From: Varanus komodoensis | Lineage: Eukaryota; Chordata; Lepidosauria; Squamata; Varanidae | Length of the DNA stretch: 64,000 nucleotides | Direction: 5' to 3' | Assembly: GCF_004798865.1 (NCBI RefSeq) | Contig: NW_025335873.1 | Location: 1,734,880 to 1,798,879, forward strand | In this document: positions 34,798-46,039 of the stretch, in pieces | Layout of the letters: each line of letters opens with the position of its first letter | Position numbering within the stretch: position 1 is the first letter of the stretch | The notes under the pieces: generated by a model | Database searches by the model: none | The model's input: only the letters and a program-made list of their open reading frames with translations | What the model was told of the DNA's origin: nothing | Translations under genes and position numbers: made by a program

Positions 34798-35258
34798 TTC
34801 TGTATCACTGTAATAAACACCATAAACATGTACTGCAGCATAAGAAGAAGTGGTCAGCTACATCACATGAAATCCTCTACTTCCCTTACAGTCTAGGAAG
34901 ACCACCATGCTGTTAAGAGCAGCTGGGCCATTATTTGATATCAAATTGCCCTGGGCGACAGGCGTGTCTTCCCGAAGCCACAAAGAGGACAGCACTGGTG
35001 CCTGGCCGGCTTCCTAAGGACAGCATTCCCCAATGCAAGGCTGTCACAGCTGCCCTACCACCCCGAGAGCTCTTCTCTTGGTGGCACGGACAGAAAACGG
35101 CCTCTGAAACCGACACCAGGGATCAGGTAGGTTCATATGGAGAGAGGACGTCTTTGAGGACCCTGAGCCCTGTGGGGCTGGATAGGGTACGACTGGCACT
35201 TGAATTTGGCCAATAAACAATAGCAAGATGACCCTGCCCACATTCTTACAATCTAAGG

Positions 35259-35302
35259 ACACGGCAAAAAGTTCTTATGATACGGCAAAAAGCTCTTATG
35301 AT
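35259..35302. repeat. Two tandem 21-bp units
   Basis: acggcaaaaagttcttatga(t) is followed immediately by acggcaaaaagctcttatga(t), with one mismatch between the units. Confidence 0.9.
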
Positions 35303-37014
35303 ACGTGCTCTTTCTAGCAGGGGAGGGTGAGCAAGCCACTCCTGCTGTCCCTCCTCAAAACAGCTGGCCTCCCTCTTGCTGTGATGTTCTTCTTGGGAGG
35401 AAAGGGCACTGTGGCCTGCTAGCCGTCACAGGGCCAGGGCCAGCCCCGGTGGGAAAGGACTCCTCCTAGTGCAAGGGAAAGGAAAGACCTCTGCGCAGCC
35501 AGGATGGGAAGAATCAGCACCAACCGACCAGTGTCCGCTTCAGAACGGAAGCCATAGTTCCTTGAGCACAACCAGGTGCTCGACCTGGAATAAAAAGGGC
35601 TGCCGTGACTTTTGAGCAATGCCTTCATCAGCGGGCAAGGCTGAGCAGAAACCCAGGGTGCGGAGAATGTCAAACGGCAGGAAAACGGAGCATTATGTAA
35701 CGCGGAGCGTGGAGCAGTTCTGGCCCGCGTCAACGAGAAAACAGTTCTGGGAAATGTGATGCGGTCACTTTGTAGGGAGTGTCAGAAGAGCATACTCTAA
35801 AACTGAGCCATTCTGAGTTCTTCTGCCTCCCATACTTTCCATAGCATGAGGTTTCTTCACAACTGCAGCTGTAGGAATGCAGAATTCCAGAAGAATTCCA
35901 GTGGAATTACTAAATGGGATTACTAAGACCGCCCCCGTTAACGCTCCAGAGAGCTGAACAAGGTTAACACACTCAGCGCCAATCGAATGAGGAAGAAATG
36001 GTTATTTCAAGAGCTTGATAATATGCATCATTCATAACTTCCTACCCTCAAGACAAGCATAAATTAGACCACTGACGGCCAAAGCACACTTCATTTCCAC
36101 TGCTTAGAAGCAAACCAAAATGGGGGTGCTGATGTTGGGTGGGCCAATTTGATCTTCTCAGTTTGCTTTAGAAGAACACAGACAATTCCATCTGGCTTCT
36201 TGGATACCAAGCCAGGGCTTCTTTCTCTGTTTGACTTTTTCTTTTTGCCCAATAGCTGCTGCGGCTGGGACATAACACTCTTGTTGTTGGAGGTCTCAAC
36301 TGACTGCTGCAGAGGACTTTTCAATAGTCCTAGGGCCTCAGGTTGCCCACCAGTGATCCAGGCCAAGGACAGCGGGTCTGTTTCCCCTGGAGTCATTCAG
36401 TTCGGCCAGTAATAGTTCAGGGGCTGGATCTCTCTTGGACGGTCAGGCTCCTGAAGGAGGCTCAAATACAGGTTCTTTCAAGAGGCAGACTGGCATGGAT
36501 AGTGGAGCAGGTCAAACCAGAACAACAGGCCCACTTGACAAAGCTCTTGGCAAGGTGTCATCAAAGGATAATGTGGATTAGAAAGCAACTGAGCCAAGAG
36601 ACCTGTTGTAAAGATGCTTTTAAGTGGCAGGCCTGTCAGCTCAAATGCGGGCAATCCTGCACACAGTTTAAAATAAGCCAAGTGACCACTCACAGTGTCA
36701 GTAACAGTGAAGCGCTGGTTGCAGACTTTCTACCTTTTATGGCCATTTGACCCCACTGTTTCTATCTTCCGCATTATTCCTTGTGCCCATGTGAATATTC
36801 CTACCAAGTGAAGATGGCACTTTGTGTCTGCGACCCAGTACACTCTCGTCCGTGGCATCCCAGGCCACAAGCAACCTGTTCAAGTCTTGGTTCTGACGCA
36901 GTTCACCTGGAAGGGGTTGTGTGTGGTGCCCCGGGGATGTCCCTATCTAACGGACAGGGTAGGGGGTGACCTGTTAACCTCTGCATTAGACCAATCTTCC
37001 CTGACAAGACATTT

Positions 37015-37092
37015 TGGGAGACCTGACCACTGGCTCTGCTGACTGAGGTTGAGAGCTGAAGTCCAGAACATCTGGAGGGCACCCAGCTGGGG
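37015..37092. mobile_element. MITE half (palindromic family)
   Basis: 'ttgagagctgaagtccagaacatctggagggcacccagctggggg' is a right arm of the palindromic family. Confidence 0.5.
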
Positions 37093-37272
37093 GACACTGA
37101 ATGCACTAGGGAGCCCGCATCCTTTGGCCAGACATTAAATTTAAGCCCTGCAAATGGAAATTAGGTCTTTATTCCTGATTAGGTGGATACTTATGCAATG
37201 CAAATTGCTAAAAACGCTCTGTATTTATTTAAAGATTTCACATGCTGTCCAATACCAGAGTCTCTGGATGGC

Positions 37273-37300
37273 TAACAAACAAACAAACAAACAAACAAAA
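37273..37300. repeat. (CAAA)n microsatellite
   Basis: Seven AAAC/CAAA units. Confidence 0.95.
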
Positions 37301-38336
37301 CCATGGTACCATACAGTGTACAATCAAGCAGTGATCCTAATTATCTATTTAAAAAATATACGCAGTTCCTCAGCACATTGCTTCACCTTGCTGTAAAAAT
37401 AAGAACTTCACCACTACATAGGCACACACATGTACAAGTTCCCTGTTTTTGTCTGACAGATGCTGAATGATGCAGAGATATGCATTCACCTCCGAGGCAG
37501 GAGAACTAAGCATGATTTTCAGTGGGGAGGCAACAGTTAAATGAAGTCTTTCCAGAGGAAAGGACCAGGCCTAACAGATCAAATTACTGTTGAGGAGGGG
37601 GTGGAAGGAGAGAAAGAGGGGAGAGGGAGAAGGGAAAAAAGAGAAATATGTGGAATGGTTGCACAAAGCATTAGACCCAGCAGGAATCTGGGCTGAACAA
37701 GGAGGAGCCAGTACCTTCCAAAGTTATCTTCAAGGCCCCTGGAATACACATGTGTGCATGTGTGCACACTCATACACAGCTATCCAGAACTTTCCACCAA
37801 AGGACATAAAAGAAACGCACGGCCTGCATGCCAGAGCAGGCTCCTGAGCAGTGACGGCAAAATTATTAGAGAATGAACTCAAGCGGTTGAGTTCCTCTTG
37901 TTTCTCAAACCCCCATTTAATTGCAAGCCGTTTTGTCCCAAAAGGTTATTCAAACAATCATTCAGCCGGAGAAACAAATCCAGCAGTGTGTACTTTTGCT
38001 TGATGACTGGTTCAGCCCTTCACATATACATGGAGGTCAAAACAGATGAGCGGACAAGAGAATATAGAACCGTGCCCCTGACCTTAGCCGAAAGGGGCAC
38101 GGGCCTGAGAGGGCTCCGGGCCGGCGCCAGCTCCAGGACTGGAGGGCCCCGGCCAGGGCTCCCTCAATGGCTCCTGCCCCTCGGGGAGCCCACCTTTGCC
38201 CGGCAGACCCGGAAGCAGTGGGCAAGCACACCTCTGCTCTTCTCCACTTCCACCTGGACCAGAGCAAAAGAGGTGACCCAGCAGGTTGCCATGGTGAAGA
38301 GGGGGAGAAGCAGCTCCAGGGGGCCCTTGCTGGGAT

Positions 38337-38560
38337 GCAAGAACACAAGAGCCTGAGAAAAGGCCTGCTGGATCAGACCCAAGGTCCATCCAGTGGAGCA
38401 CCCCACACACACCGTGCCAGACCAGCAGCCCCTCAAGTCCGGGAGGGGGCTGGACTCCAAGCTCCTCCGCAAGGGGTCCGTGCAGCCATGCTCCTGCTGG
38501 TGGAGGCGGCAGCACACAGTCAGCAAGGTTCAGGGCCTCGGTGGCCCCGACCGTGCCCCA
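38337..38560 (-). mobile_element. CR1-type LINE 3' end, reverse orientation
   Basis: 'gcaagaacacaagagcc..gaaaaggcctgctggatcagacccaaggtccatccagt' is the reverse complement of the 3' end found on the plus strand near 60885-61005. GC-rich; it explains the long chance frames on the minus strand here. Confidence 0.65.
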
Positions 38561-39810
38561 TCCTGGATGCTGGCCCTGCCCAGTCAACCCACCCCATGAT
38601 GCAGAAAAGCCCAGTCTAAATCTTACTGTCGAAGCCAGCCCAGGACAAAGGGCCAGCTGACTCGTGAGCCAGACCAAGAATGCATACTGCACCCCATCCT
38701 TTCTTTGCTAAAGCACTGCCTCCGTTTTCGCCTCCTGCAGGTCTAGGGAAACGGTTGCAGCATGAGTACACCCAGTTGTCCTTCTACAGGGATAATGGCA
38801 TCTCCAAGCAGGGTGCAGACGGCTCTTTGACGCATCCACGCTCGGATGGCAAGGCAAAGTCAGGTCTAGCATTTCGCTGGGACCGAGGAAGCCGCTCAGG
38901 CTGTGGCTGAGAGAAAGGAAAAACTGATGGGGGAGAAACAGAAAAAAACAGCAACTCCTTCATGGTCAACAAAGGCAAATGGCAGCAGAGCACAATTCCT
39001 CGACGAGGCCATCAAGTAGATGAGCAGCTGCATACCACTGGCTGCAGGAATTCGGGGATGCCATCCCTGTGCCAGCAGGGGGAGAGGGAGGGAGCCGCGT
39101 GGACGGGGGAAAAGAACGATAAACACATTCCACATGCTTTAAACTTCTTGAACACAAAGCGCTAGTATGGGAAATACGAGTCTGGTTCATTGCACTCTTG
39201 CTGCACAACGGAAGGTGTTTGGAGACCAGAATTCTCTTCTGACTTTGCTTCTGCACAGAAATGCAACCCTGGTATGATATAAGAAACCACAGAATAATAG
39301 GAACAGGCAGCATCAAAGATGATGAGGGATGGTTTCAGCCCGAGCTCCAGACTGCCTCCCTGTTCACACGCATGCGTCTGGCTCTGTGGCTGACGCAACT
39401 GCCCCTTTCTCCTAATATCTCTGTTAGGACAAGCACTTACCCCTTTTGGCTCCAGGGCCCCAGGCGGGGTGGTAAACTTTTGCCCTACACCAGCTGTTTT
39501 CTCACCATGAAAATCAACGGGGCCCCGAGAAAGGGGCTGTTTAAACTTTCTTTAAAATTAGTGCTGCAACACGTCTCTCTCTGAGTGCTATTGTGCAAAT
39601 ATTTTAGGTGATGTTTCAGCCAGGTATGTGTTTTAGTGCTAATACAAAGTGATAAAAAAGGATGTAACACTGCACGCATCAGTATCTCACCTCTCTACAA
39701 AGATGGAAGGGTTGCACTAAGGCCATCTAGACCTAAAAAAAGAGTGCTTAAGCAGCAAGAGAAAAGCAAGGAAGTTCGGCTAAAGTGCTAGGGGATTAAA
39801 ACTAAGCCAA

Positions 39811-40610
39811 ATGATGCGCTCTACATGGGGCTGCCCTTGAAGATGGTCTGGATAATTCAATTAGCTCAGGATAGAGCAGCCAGGATGCTAACAGGGACTG
39901 GCAGATACACACACATAACGCCAGTCTTTTACCATCTGTACTGGCTTCCAATTGAAGAGAGGCAGTGTGGTGTAGCGGTTACGAGCATGGGACTGGGACT
40001 CAGACCATCTGGGTTCGAGTTCCCGCTCAGCCATGGAGCCAACTGGGTGACTCTGGGCCAGTCACAGACTCTCAGCCCAACCTACCTCACAGGGTTGCTG
40101 TTGTGGGGATAAGATGGAGGAGGAGAATGATGTAAGCTGCCTTGAAGCCCTTCGTAGGAAAAAGGCAGGATATAAATTGAGGGGGGGGGTGTCCAGGTCC
40201 AATTTAAGGTGCTGGTGATGACTTCTTAATCCCTAAATGGCCTAGGACCCGAATATTTGAAGGAGTGCCTCCTTCCATATATACCAGCTTGCCCCCTAAG
40301 GCCTGGATCGGAGGTCCTTCTTCGGGAGCCCTTTTTGAAGGAGAGCAGAAGAGTGGTTACCCAGAGAAGGGCCTTCTCTGTGGTGGCAACCTGGTTATGG
40401 AATCTACTCCTCAGAGAGGTGTGCTGGGCACCCACACATTTTTCATTTCAGCAAATAAAACTGTTTCATTTTCCCAAATATTTAAGTGTTTTAAGATGGG
40501 GTTTTATTTGAATTTTGTCCTCTGATGCTGTACTTTTTTTCATTGTACTACTGTCCTGGAACTTTTTAGTGAAGGGCAGCATACAAAAGCTTCAAAAAAC
40601 AAACAAAACC
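39811..40610 (+). mobile_element. L2 LINE 3' fragment split by a Sauria SINE
   Basis: 39811-39957 reads MGLPLKMVWIIQLAQDRAAR, MLTGTGRYTHITPVF and LYWLPIEE. The L2 resumes at about 40188 with 'tccaggtccaatttaaggtgctggtgatgac', then NGLGPEYLKECLLPYIPACP, RAFSVVATWLWN and LREVCWAPTHFSF, and ends with 'gggcagcatacaaaag'. The two halves are continuous in the L2 consensus, so the SINE inserted later. Confidence 0.9.
39958..40175 (+). mobile_element. Sauria SINE inserted in L2
   Basis: The tRNA-related head 'ggcagtgtggtgtagcggttacgagcatggga' and B-box 'tgggttcgagttcccgctcagccatgg', the core 'aactgggtgactctgggccagtcac..cctacctcacagggttgctg', and the LINE-like tail 'gtaagctgccttgaagcccttcgtagg...ggcaggatataaatt'. 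It is flanked by aattgaag (39950-39957) and aattgagg (40175-40182), a likely 8-bp target duplication with one change. Sauria SINEs are restricted to lepidosaurs. Confidence 0.9.
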
Positions 40611-41059
40611 ATGGTTAAAAAGAAGCAAGAATAAAAACTTTCGCTAGTTTGGCAAAGAAGGCAACTAAGTTATGCCTTATTTATCTCTGAGACAGAAAGA
40701 CGATCTATAATTCCATGTATTGCCCAGCCAGGGTCATGCTAAAAGATGCGGGGTTTTGGAAGGAATAAAACAGCGACTGACTTTCTTCCCCTTTACCCTC
40801 TTCATTCCTTCACTAGGGTTTGGCTACTGGCCCTTCCTGCGCCTGGATCTCTCTGCTGGTTCATCGGGTAGCCATCTGGCAAATGCCTGGAGCTTCTTTC
40901 TAGGTGTCAAAAGGCACACAGCTTTCCTATTGATGCAAATCCCAGCGTCCCTTGGAGATCAGGTCCACCTACACATCCTTGATAGTGCCAGATTTACATA
41001 TGGACTGAGTGGGCTGTAGCCCAGGGCCTCATAATCAAGGGGTCCCTCAGCCTCCTGCG

Positions 41060-41112
41060 GCAAAGCAAAGCAAAGCAAAGCAAAGCAAAGCAAAGCAAAG
41101 CAAAGCAAAGCA
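41060..41112. repeat. (AAAGC)n pentanucleotide microsatellite
   Basis: Ten perfect GCAAA/AAAGC units with no interruption. Confidence 0.97.
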
Positions 41113-41351
41113 CATTAATTTTATTTCATTTGTAACGATAAAAATCAGGAATGTACCTAGGCAAAAGATCATTTTCTGCACTAAAAAAGGATAAAGAATG
41201 ATCTACGGTCAACAGTGTCCCAAGATCAGTTTCTGAGCTAAGCATTCTCTGCATAGGAAAATGATAAACTGCAACTTACCAATTTTAATGACAGAATTGC
41301 TAAGTTGCATCCACAAAAGCTTGAAGGAAACCATTCTGGCTTTGTCTATTG

Positions 41352-41564
41352 CAGGGGTCTCAAACTCAACTGGCCTGGGGGCCGCTGGAAGTAGAGTCTG
41401 GGTGAGGCTGGGCCGCATCAAGTGTTCCACCACTGCGGTGGTGGTGGGCCGCTCATCCTGCAGCCGGCCCAGGCGCCACTGGCGCTTTGAAGGCCGCAGG
41501 GCCCCTCCCCCGTGCCTCGCCCCTCCCGGCAACTGGCCCGCGGGCCGTGAGTGCGAGACCCCTG
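41352..41564. mobile_element. hAT-type MITE with perfect 8-bp target duplication
   Basis: 213 bases with 10-bp perfect terminal inverted repeats caggggtctc / gagacccctg and an exact 8-bp duplication gtctattg at 41344-41351 and 41565-41572. The interior is GC- and CpG-rich and non-coding. Ends and duplication length fit the hAT superfamily. Confidence 0.93.
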
Positions 41565-41978
41565 GTCTATTGTGTCATGTTATAACACAGCTACGATTCC
41601 CTTATGAATGTTCTGTGTGAATGTCTTCATTAATGCCAAACTTTCATAAACTTATTAAAAGTTATAAATTTATAAACAATCATTTTATCCATGCTAAAAG
41701 TTGAGCAATGTTCTACTTCCACTGCCTAGATAAGGAAGAGAGCAAGGTGTTGTTGGTCATGATCAGATGCAATTAATTTTGGGCCTCCCAAACTCTCCCG
41801 GCCCAGCACCCCCAGTTGCTTTAATCTAGGATCAGTCCTTGACCCATCCCGCTATCTTTCATGGTACCCCAAAGCCACTACCTCTCACTGCTGGATGAGG
41901 ATGACAGCTTTTCACATCTCTTTGTACAAAGTTGTTTAACATAATAGGTTGGAGACTGATATGCAGTGAAGTACAGGA

Positions 41979-42140
41979 AGTTAAGAAGACAAGGAAGCCT
42001 GGTGAGCCTAAAGACTAGAAAGGTTTCCAATGAGGGCTGTTTCCACAAGTTAGGTGGCAGAACATCCAATAACACCACCAACTGTGCTTCATCAATGCAC
42101 ATCAGTCAATCCTGGTTTCCTAACAAGTATCCTTGTAAGG
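41979..42140 (+). repeat. Left copy of long direct repeat flanking Bov-B
   Basis: 162 bases from 'agttaagaagacaagg' to 'tatccttgtaagg', repeated at 42772-42954. By eye about 90% identical outside one 20-22 base gap. It abuts the 5' end of the Bov-B fragment. Confidence 0.9.
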
Positions 42141-42771
42141 CCTGGCAAATAGATGGGGAAGAAATGGAGGTAGTGGCAAATTTTATCTTCCTGGGCTTCA
42201 AGATCACCGCAGACGGGGACTGCTGCCAAGAAATTAAAAGACGCTTGCTCCTGGGGAGGAAAGCTATGGCAAATCTAGACAGCATACTAAAATGCAGAGA
42301 CATCACCCTGACGACAAAAGTGTGTATAGTCAAGGCTATGGTTTTCCCAGTTGCAATGTATGGCTGTGAAAGCTGGACCATAAGGAAGGCCAAGCACTGA
42401 AGCCTTTGAATTGTGGTGCTGGAGGAGACTCCTGCGAGTCCCCTGGACCGCAAGGCGATCAAAATGGTCAGTCCGAGAGGAGATCAACCCTGACTGCTCT
42501 TTAGAAGGCCAGATCCTGAAGATGAAACTCAAATACTTTGGCCACCTAATGAGAAGGAAGGACTCCCTGGAGAAGAGCCTGATGCTGGGAACGATTGAGG
42601 GCAAAAGGAGAAGGGGACGGCAGAGGATGAGGTGGCCGGATGGAGTCACTGAAGCAGTCGGCATGAGCTCCAGGGGATGGTGGAGGACAGGAAGGCCTGG
42701 AGGAGTGTTGTCCATGGGGTCGCGAAGGGTTGGATGCGACTTCGCAACTAACAACAACAACAACAAAGGGC
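42141..42771 (+). mobile_element. Bov-B (RTE-clade) LINE 3' fragment
   Basis: 5'-truncated. Coding text of the Bov-B C-terminus is plain: WQIDGEEMEVVANFIFLGFK, ITADGDCCQEIKRRLLLGRK, AMANLDSILKCRDITLTTKV, VFPVAMYGCESWTIRKAKH. After a frame shift near 42400 it continues as WCWRRLLRVPWTARRSKWSV, KYFGHLMRRKDSLEKSLMLG and GKRRRGRQRMRWPDGVTEAV. It ends with gggttggatgcgacttcgca and (CAA)n, the usual Bov-B terminus. Bov-B is known from squamates and ruminants through horizontal transfer. Not functional. Confidence 0.95.
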
Positions 42772-42954
42772 AGTTAAGAAGACAAAGTAGCCCCGTGAGC
42801 CTGGAAGACTAGAAATTTGTGAGGGACGCTGCACGCGTTTCCAGTGAGGGCTGTTTCTACAAGTTAGGTGGCAGAACATTCAATAACACCACCAACAGTG
42901 ATTCATCAATGTACATCAGTCGGTCCTGGTTTCCTAATAAGTATCCTTGTAAGG
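42772..42954 (+). repeat. Right copy of long direct repeat flanking Bov-B
   Basis: 183 bases from 'agttaagaagacaaag' to 'tatccttgtaagg', starting right after the Bov-B (CAA)n tail. It contains about 22 bases (tttgtgagggacgctgcacg...) absent from the left copy. Confidence 0.9.
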
Positions 42955-43084
42955 AGCACCAGATTTCAAAGAGAGAGTTGCACCCTTTACTCCTTTCGAG
43001 GTTGAAAAAGCTAAAGTGCACATCTTAAAACCTATTTCAGTCATTTCTAAATACAGCTTCCAAGAGTGTTCTAAACAAAACCAT

Positions 43085-43145
43085 CAGATCCAGTTCAGAT
43101 GACACAACAACCCACAATTTAAGCAAACCGTGGGTTCTTGTGAAT
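43085..43145. repeat. Hairpin repeat 'caacccacaattt...aaaccgtgggttc'
   Basis: Imperfect palindrome related to the hairpins at 17840-17965. Confidence 0.45.
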
Positions 43146-44589
43146 CAGTGAAGAGGAGCTAGCATGCCGGATCTCGCCCAGCTACAGCTGTCCTGAACAA
43201 CCAATGGATGCTGTTCCTGAGTGGCTAAGTATAAAGCCCAAACCCTGAGCTGCAAGTTAAAGGAAGAGGAACAGCCCCTGTTTCCAAGTCCCACATCTGT
43301 TTAGTGGTAGACTGCTGTGCAGACTTCAGGAGGGGTAGCTACTTTAGCCCCATTGCAGCAAGCACAGAAATAGCATCTTATAGCAATTCAACGTGGCAGA
43401 GGGTTTCATGAATAAAGATAACGTCATTTTCATCTGTGCACCACAGATAGGTGTGGGGGCAAAGCATGTGTGGGTGTAAGGGAGGGAAGAAGAAAAAGAG
43501 GCTCTCCCACTCCCAGAGATTCCTCCTTCCTGTTCAATTCGTTCTAACCTTGGCAAAGTGCCCCATTCTCTGCAAGACGCCCCCTCTCAAACCCAGAGGT
43601 ACCTCTGCCTTGACTCTCAAGCAGCTGAGAAAATATTCACGTTCTTACATACACTGGGTCTCTTACTCCTCTTCTGAAGCTTGCTGAGAAACTGAAAAAT
43701 GCCCAATTTTTGCATTTAATCATAATAATAGAAGAGGAGCAGCACGACAATAAGCTATTTTGTGCACAGAGTCTGCTCATGCCTGCCTTAAATTCCAATC
43801 CGGTGTAGAACAGTACAATGGATGGAGTGATGTGCGCTGAAGTTAAATGCAGAAGATGAGAGTTGGCCAAATTCAATTTAACGACAAGAAGCTGACAGAA
43901 AACCAAAAAACCAAAACAAAACATCGCCTTTTGTCAGGAAAATTGCTTTTTGTCACTTCCATGGAGAACGAGCCATAAAATAGCTTGAGAAACACTGTGC
44001 CCGAAGCACGGGGAGGCCAAGAAAGATTTTATCCCTGTGCCGATACAAACAGAGTTGGGCTTTTTAAACAAAAGGACTCAAATGTGCCTTTCCCTCAGGA
44101 GTCTGCAGAGATTACAGTGCTGCAATTTATCTTATGCCATGGTCACAAACTAAGTCACTCGCTCTGTGCTAAATTCCGGCTTCACGATTTAACAGCCCTT
44201 TTCGACAGCAAACGCTCGACTGCTTAGCTTGTGCCCCAGGTGCAGATCTTGATCCGCCTTCTTCCAAACTGATGCCTGGAGGACCGAGAGTGAAGGTGCA
44301 AACTATGCTAAGGTGCTATACTCTAGATTTCTTTTCCCCCATTCCTGTTTTAAGAAAAAAATGAAGCCGTGAGGGGTAGCTGGGTTATAGCTGACTCATG
44401 AATCATCTCCCACGTGGGCCATTTCAGTGGATGAAGGCACAGCTCTCCAAGTGTGCACAGCAACTTCACAGCAACACAGAGAAAGCTGATGGTAGTGGGC
44501 ACAGAATTCAGACTCTCAGCATGCGGTGTTGGGAATTTTCTTTTTTCTTTAAGGTTCTGAGCCTTTAATAGCAGTGAAAGGTGCAGATA

Positions 44590-44744
44590 TATTATTGTTA
44601 TTACATTTTTGTGCAAGCCAAAGTTATCCTGGTGGTTTACAACAAGAATCACAGAATCGGACCCTTGGGTCACCCACCCAGCTTCTAACCGGGCCTGACC
44701 CTGCTTCACTTCCAAGATTAGACAGGATCAGGCATTTCAGGCGA
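44590..44744 (-). mobile_element. 5S rRNA-derived SINE-like fragment
   Basis: Positions 44681-44744 ('cttctaaccgggcctgaccctgcttcacttccaagattagacaggatcaggc') are the reverse complement of the internal-promoter part of 5S rRNA (gcctgatctcgtctgatc, ggaagctaagcagggtcggg, cctggttagt) at roughly 80% identity by eye. The adjoining 'gtgcaagccaaagttatcctggtggtttacaacaag' looks like a retroposon tail. It is read as a 5S-headed SINE, not a working 5S gene, since both gene ends are missing. Confidence 0.6.
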
Positions 44745-44825
44745 TGCAGAAGCTATGTGGACATAAAGACGTGTTTGTGGGTGATGCCTCCGCAAACCTC
44801 AGATTACAGAAGACTAGATGGATAA

Positions 44826-44895
44826 GACTACAATCCTAAATATAGATACTGGGAGGCATAAATGCCAGTGAATTGAGTGGATCTTCTGAGTAAAG
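44826..44895. repeat. Dispersed repeat, second copy
   Basis: 'gactacaatcctaaatatagatactgggagg...gaattgagtggatcttctgagtaaagac' matches the same squamate repeat as 26093-26160. Confidence 0.45.
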
Positions 44896-46039
44896 ACTTT
44901 GGAGTAGAGACAATCTAAGACTTTGGATCGCTCTCCACCTTTGCTGGTTACTAGTAATCCTACACAATGTTTTGGTCTTCTCTGCAATGAGCAACACTAA
45001 AAAGCAAAGAAGCCAGCCTGTAGAAATTGGTGTGCTTTTCATGTAATCAGAATAATTTATTCTGTTTGCAGAACTTGGCTTTTGTTGGCATGCCATTGTT
45101 GCTTTTGCATACCTGGTTAAAAGAAGGCTTTAAAACTCAGCCCAAGTCCCCATCGCTGGCTTCTGTGGGGAGAGGAACATGCCAGAAACATGCAGGGCAC
45201 CGAACAACAGAAAATGCAAAGAGGAGGTGGCACAAGAGCAGTTTGGCTGCAGGAGAGTCGAGAAAGGTCGTAAACAACCAAGATTTATCGTGGCTAAAGT
45301 CTTTAATGTGCCATACATCTCGCTGGTGTTTCTGTTACAACGTGGCTACTCCCTGGAAGAATGTTTCTGCCTTTTCACAGCCCACCCCGAGAAAGATCGC
45401 TCTCAGCAAACGCTTTCAAGCTGTGTTCCGTGGGCAGGTCCAGCCCCTCTTTCCCAACCAAATGTTTCCTGGTTTCCTGGGTTTTCTGCCATTTCCCCGC
45501 TGCCCCTCCACATGCTGAAAGATTTCAGTCTCCTAATGGCTAATCGCCAGCAGTAAGAGCCTTGCGCTACAACAGAGACGGGGGCTTTCTGCACTTTGGC
45601 TCTGCCTCCAGCCCCACTCACTGCTGAAAAGCCACCCTGGAGAGCTGCTCCATGACTGAATGCGGCCCTCGGACTGAACGAGGTTCCCCATCTCTGCGAT
45701 GCCGGGCATGACTCCAGTTCAGGCGGTGGACAATGATTCGGGTCTCTCCCCCGGGGTTCTGACCTGCAGAGGTCCTTCAGCCCGTGGAGTTGCTGAGCGC
45801 GACAGCAACAGTCTGCATGCCGGGATGATCTTCTGCTAAGAGCCTACGCCAGCATTGCCCTACAAGCACTGGTTCTGCTCTGATTCTCTATGAAAAAGGC
45901 TCTGTTCCCGGAACCAACCGGAAGTGGGTATGCCATTGCATGAAATACCCTACTCATCTAGACAGATTAGACAGATTAATGAAGGGCGATGGGCAACCCC
46001 GTTATGCTCCCCAAGGAGACGCACCTGATGCCATCACTA

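Noticed and set aside
38084-38692. 202-codon minus-strand frame, Gly/Pro/Leu-rich
   Set aside because: It overlaps a GC-rich reversed CR1 3' end (38337-38560). High GC removes stops; no domain or signal is seen.
44680-44744. A functional 5S rRNA gene
   Set aside because: Only the internal part is present, at reduced identity; both gene ends and a T-run terminator are missing.
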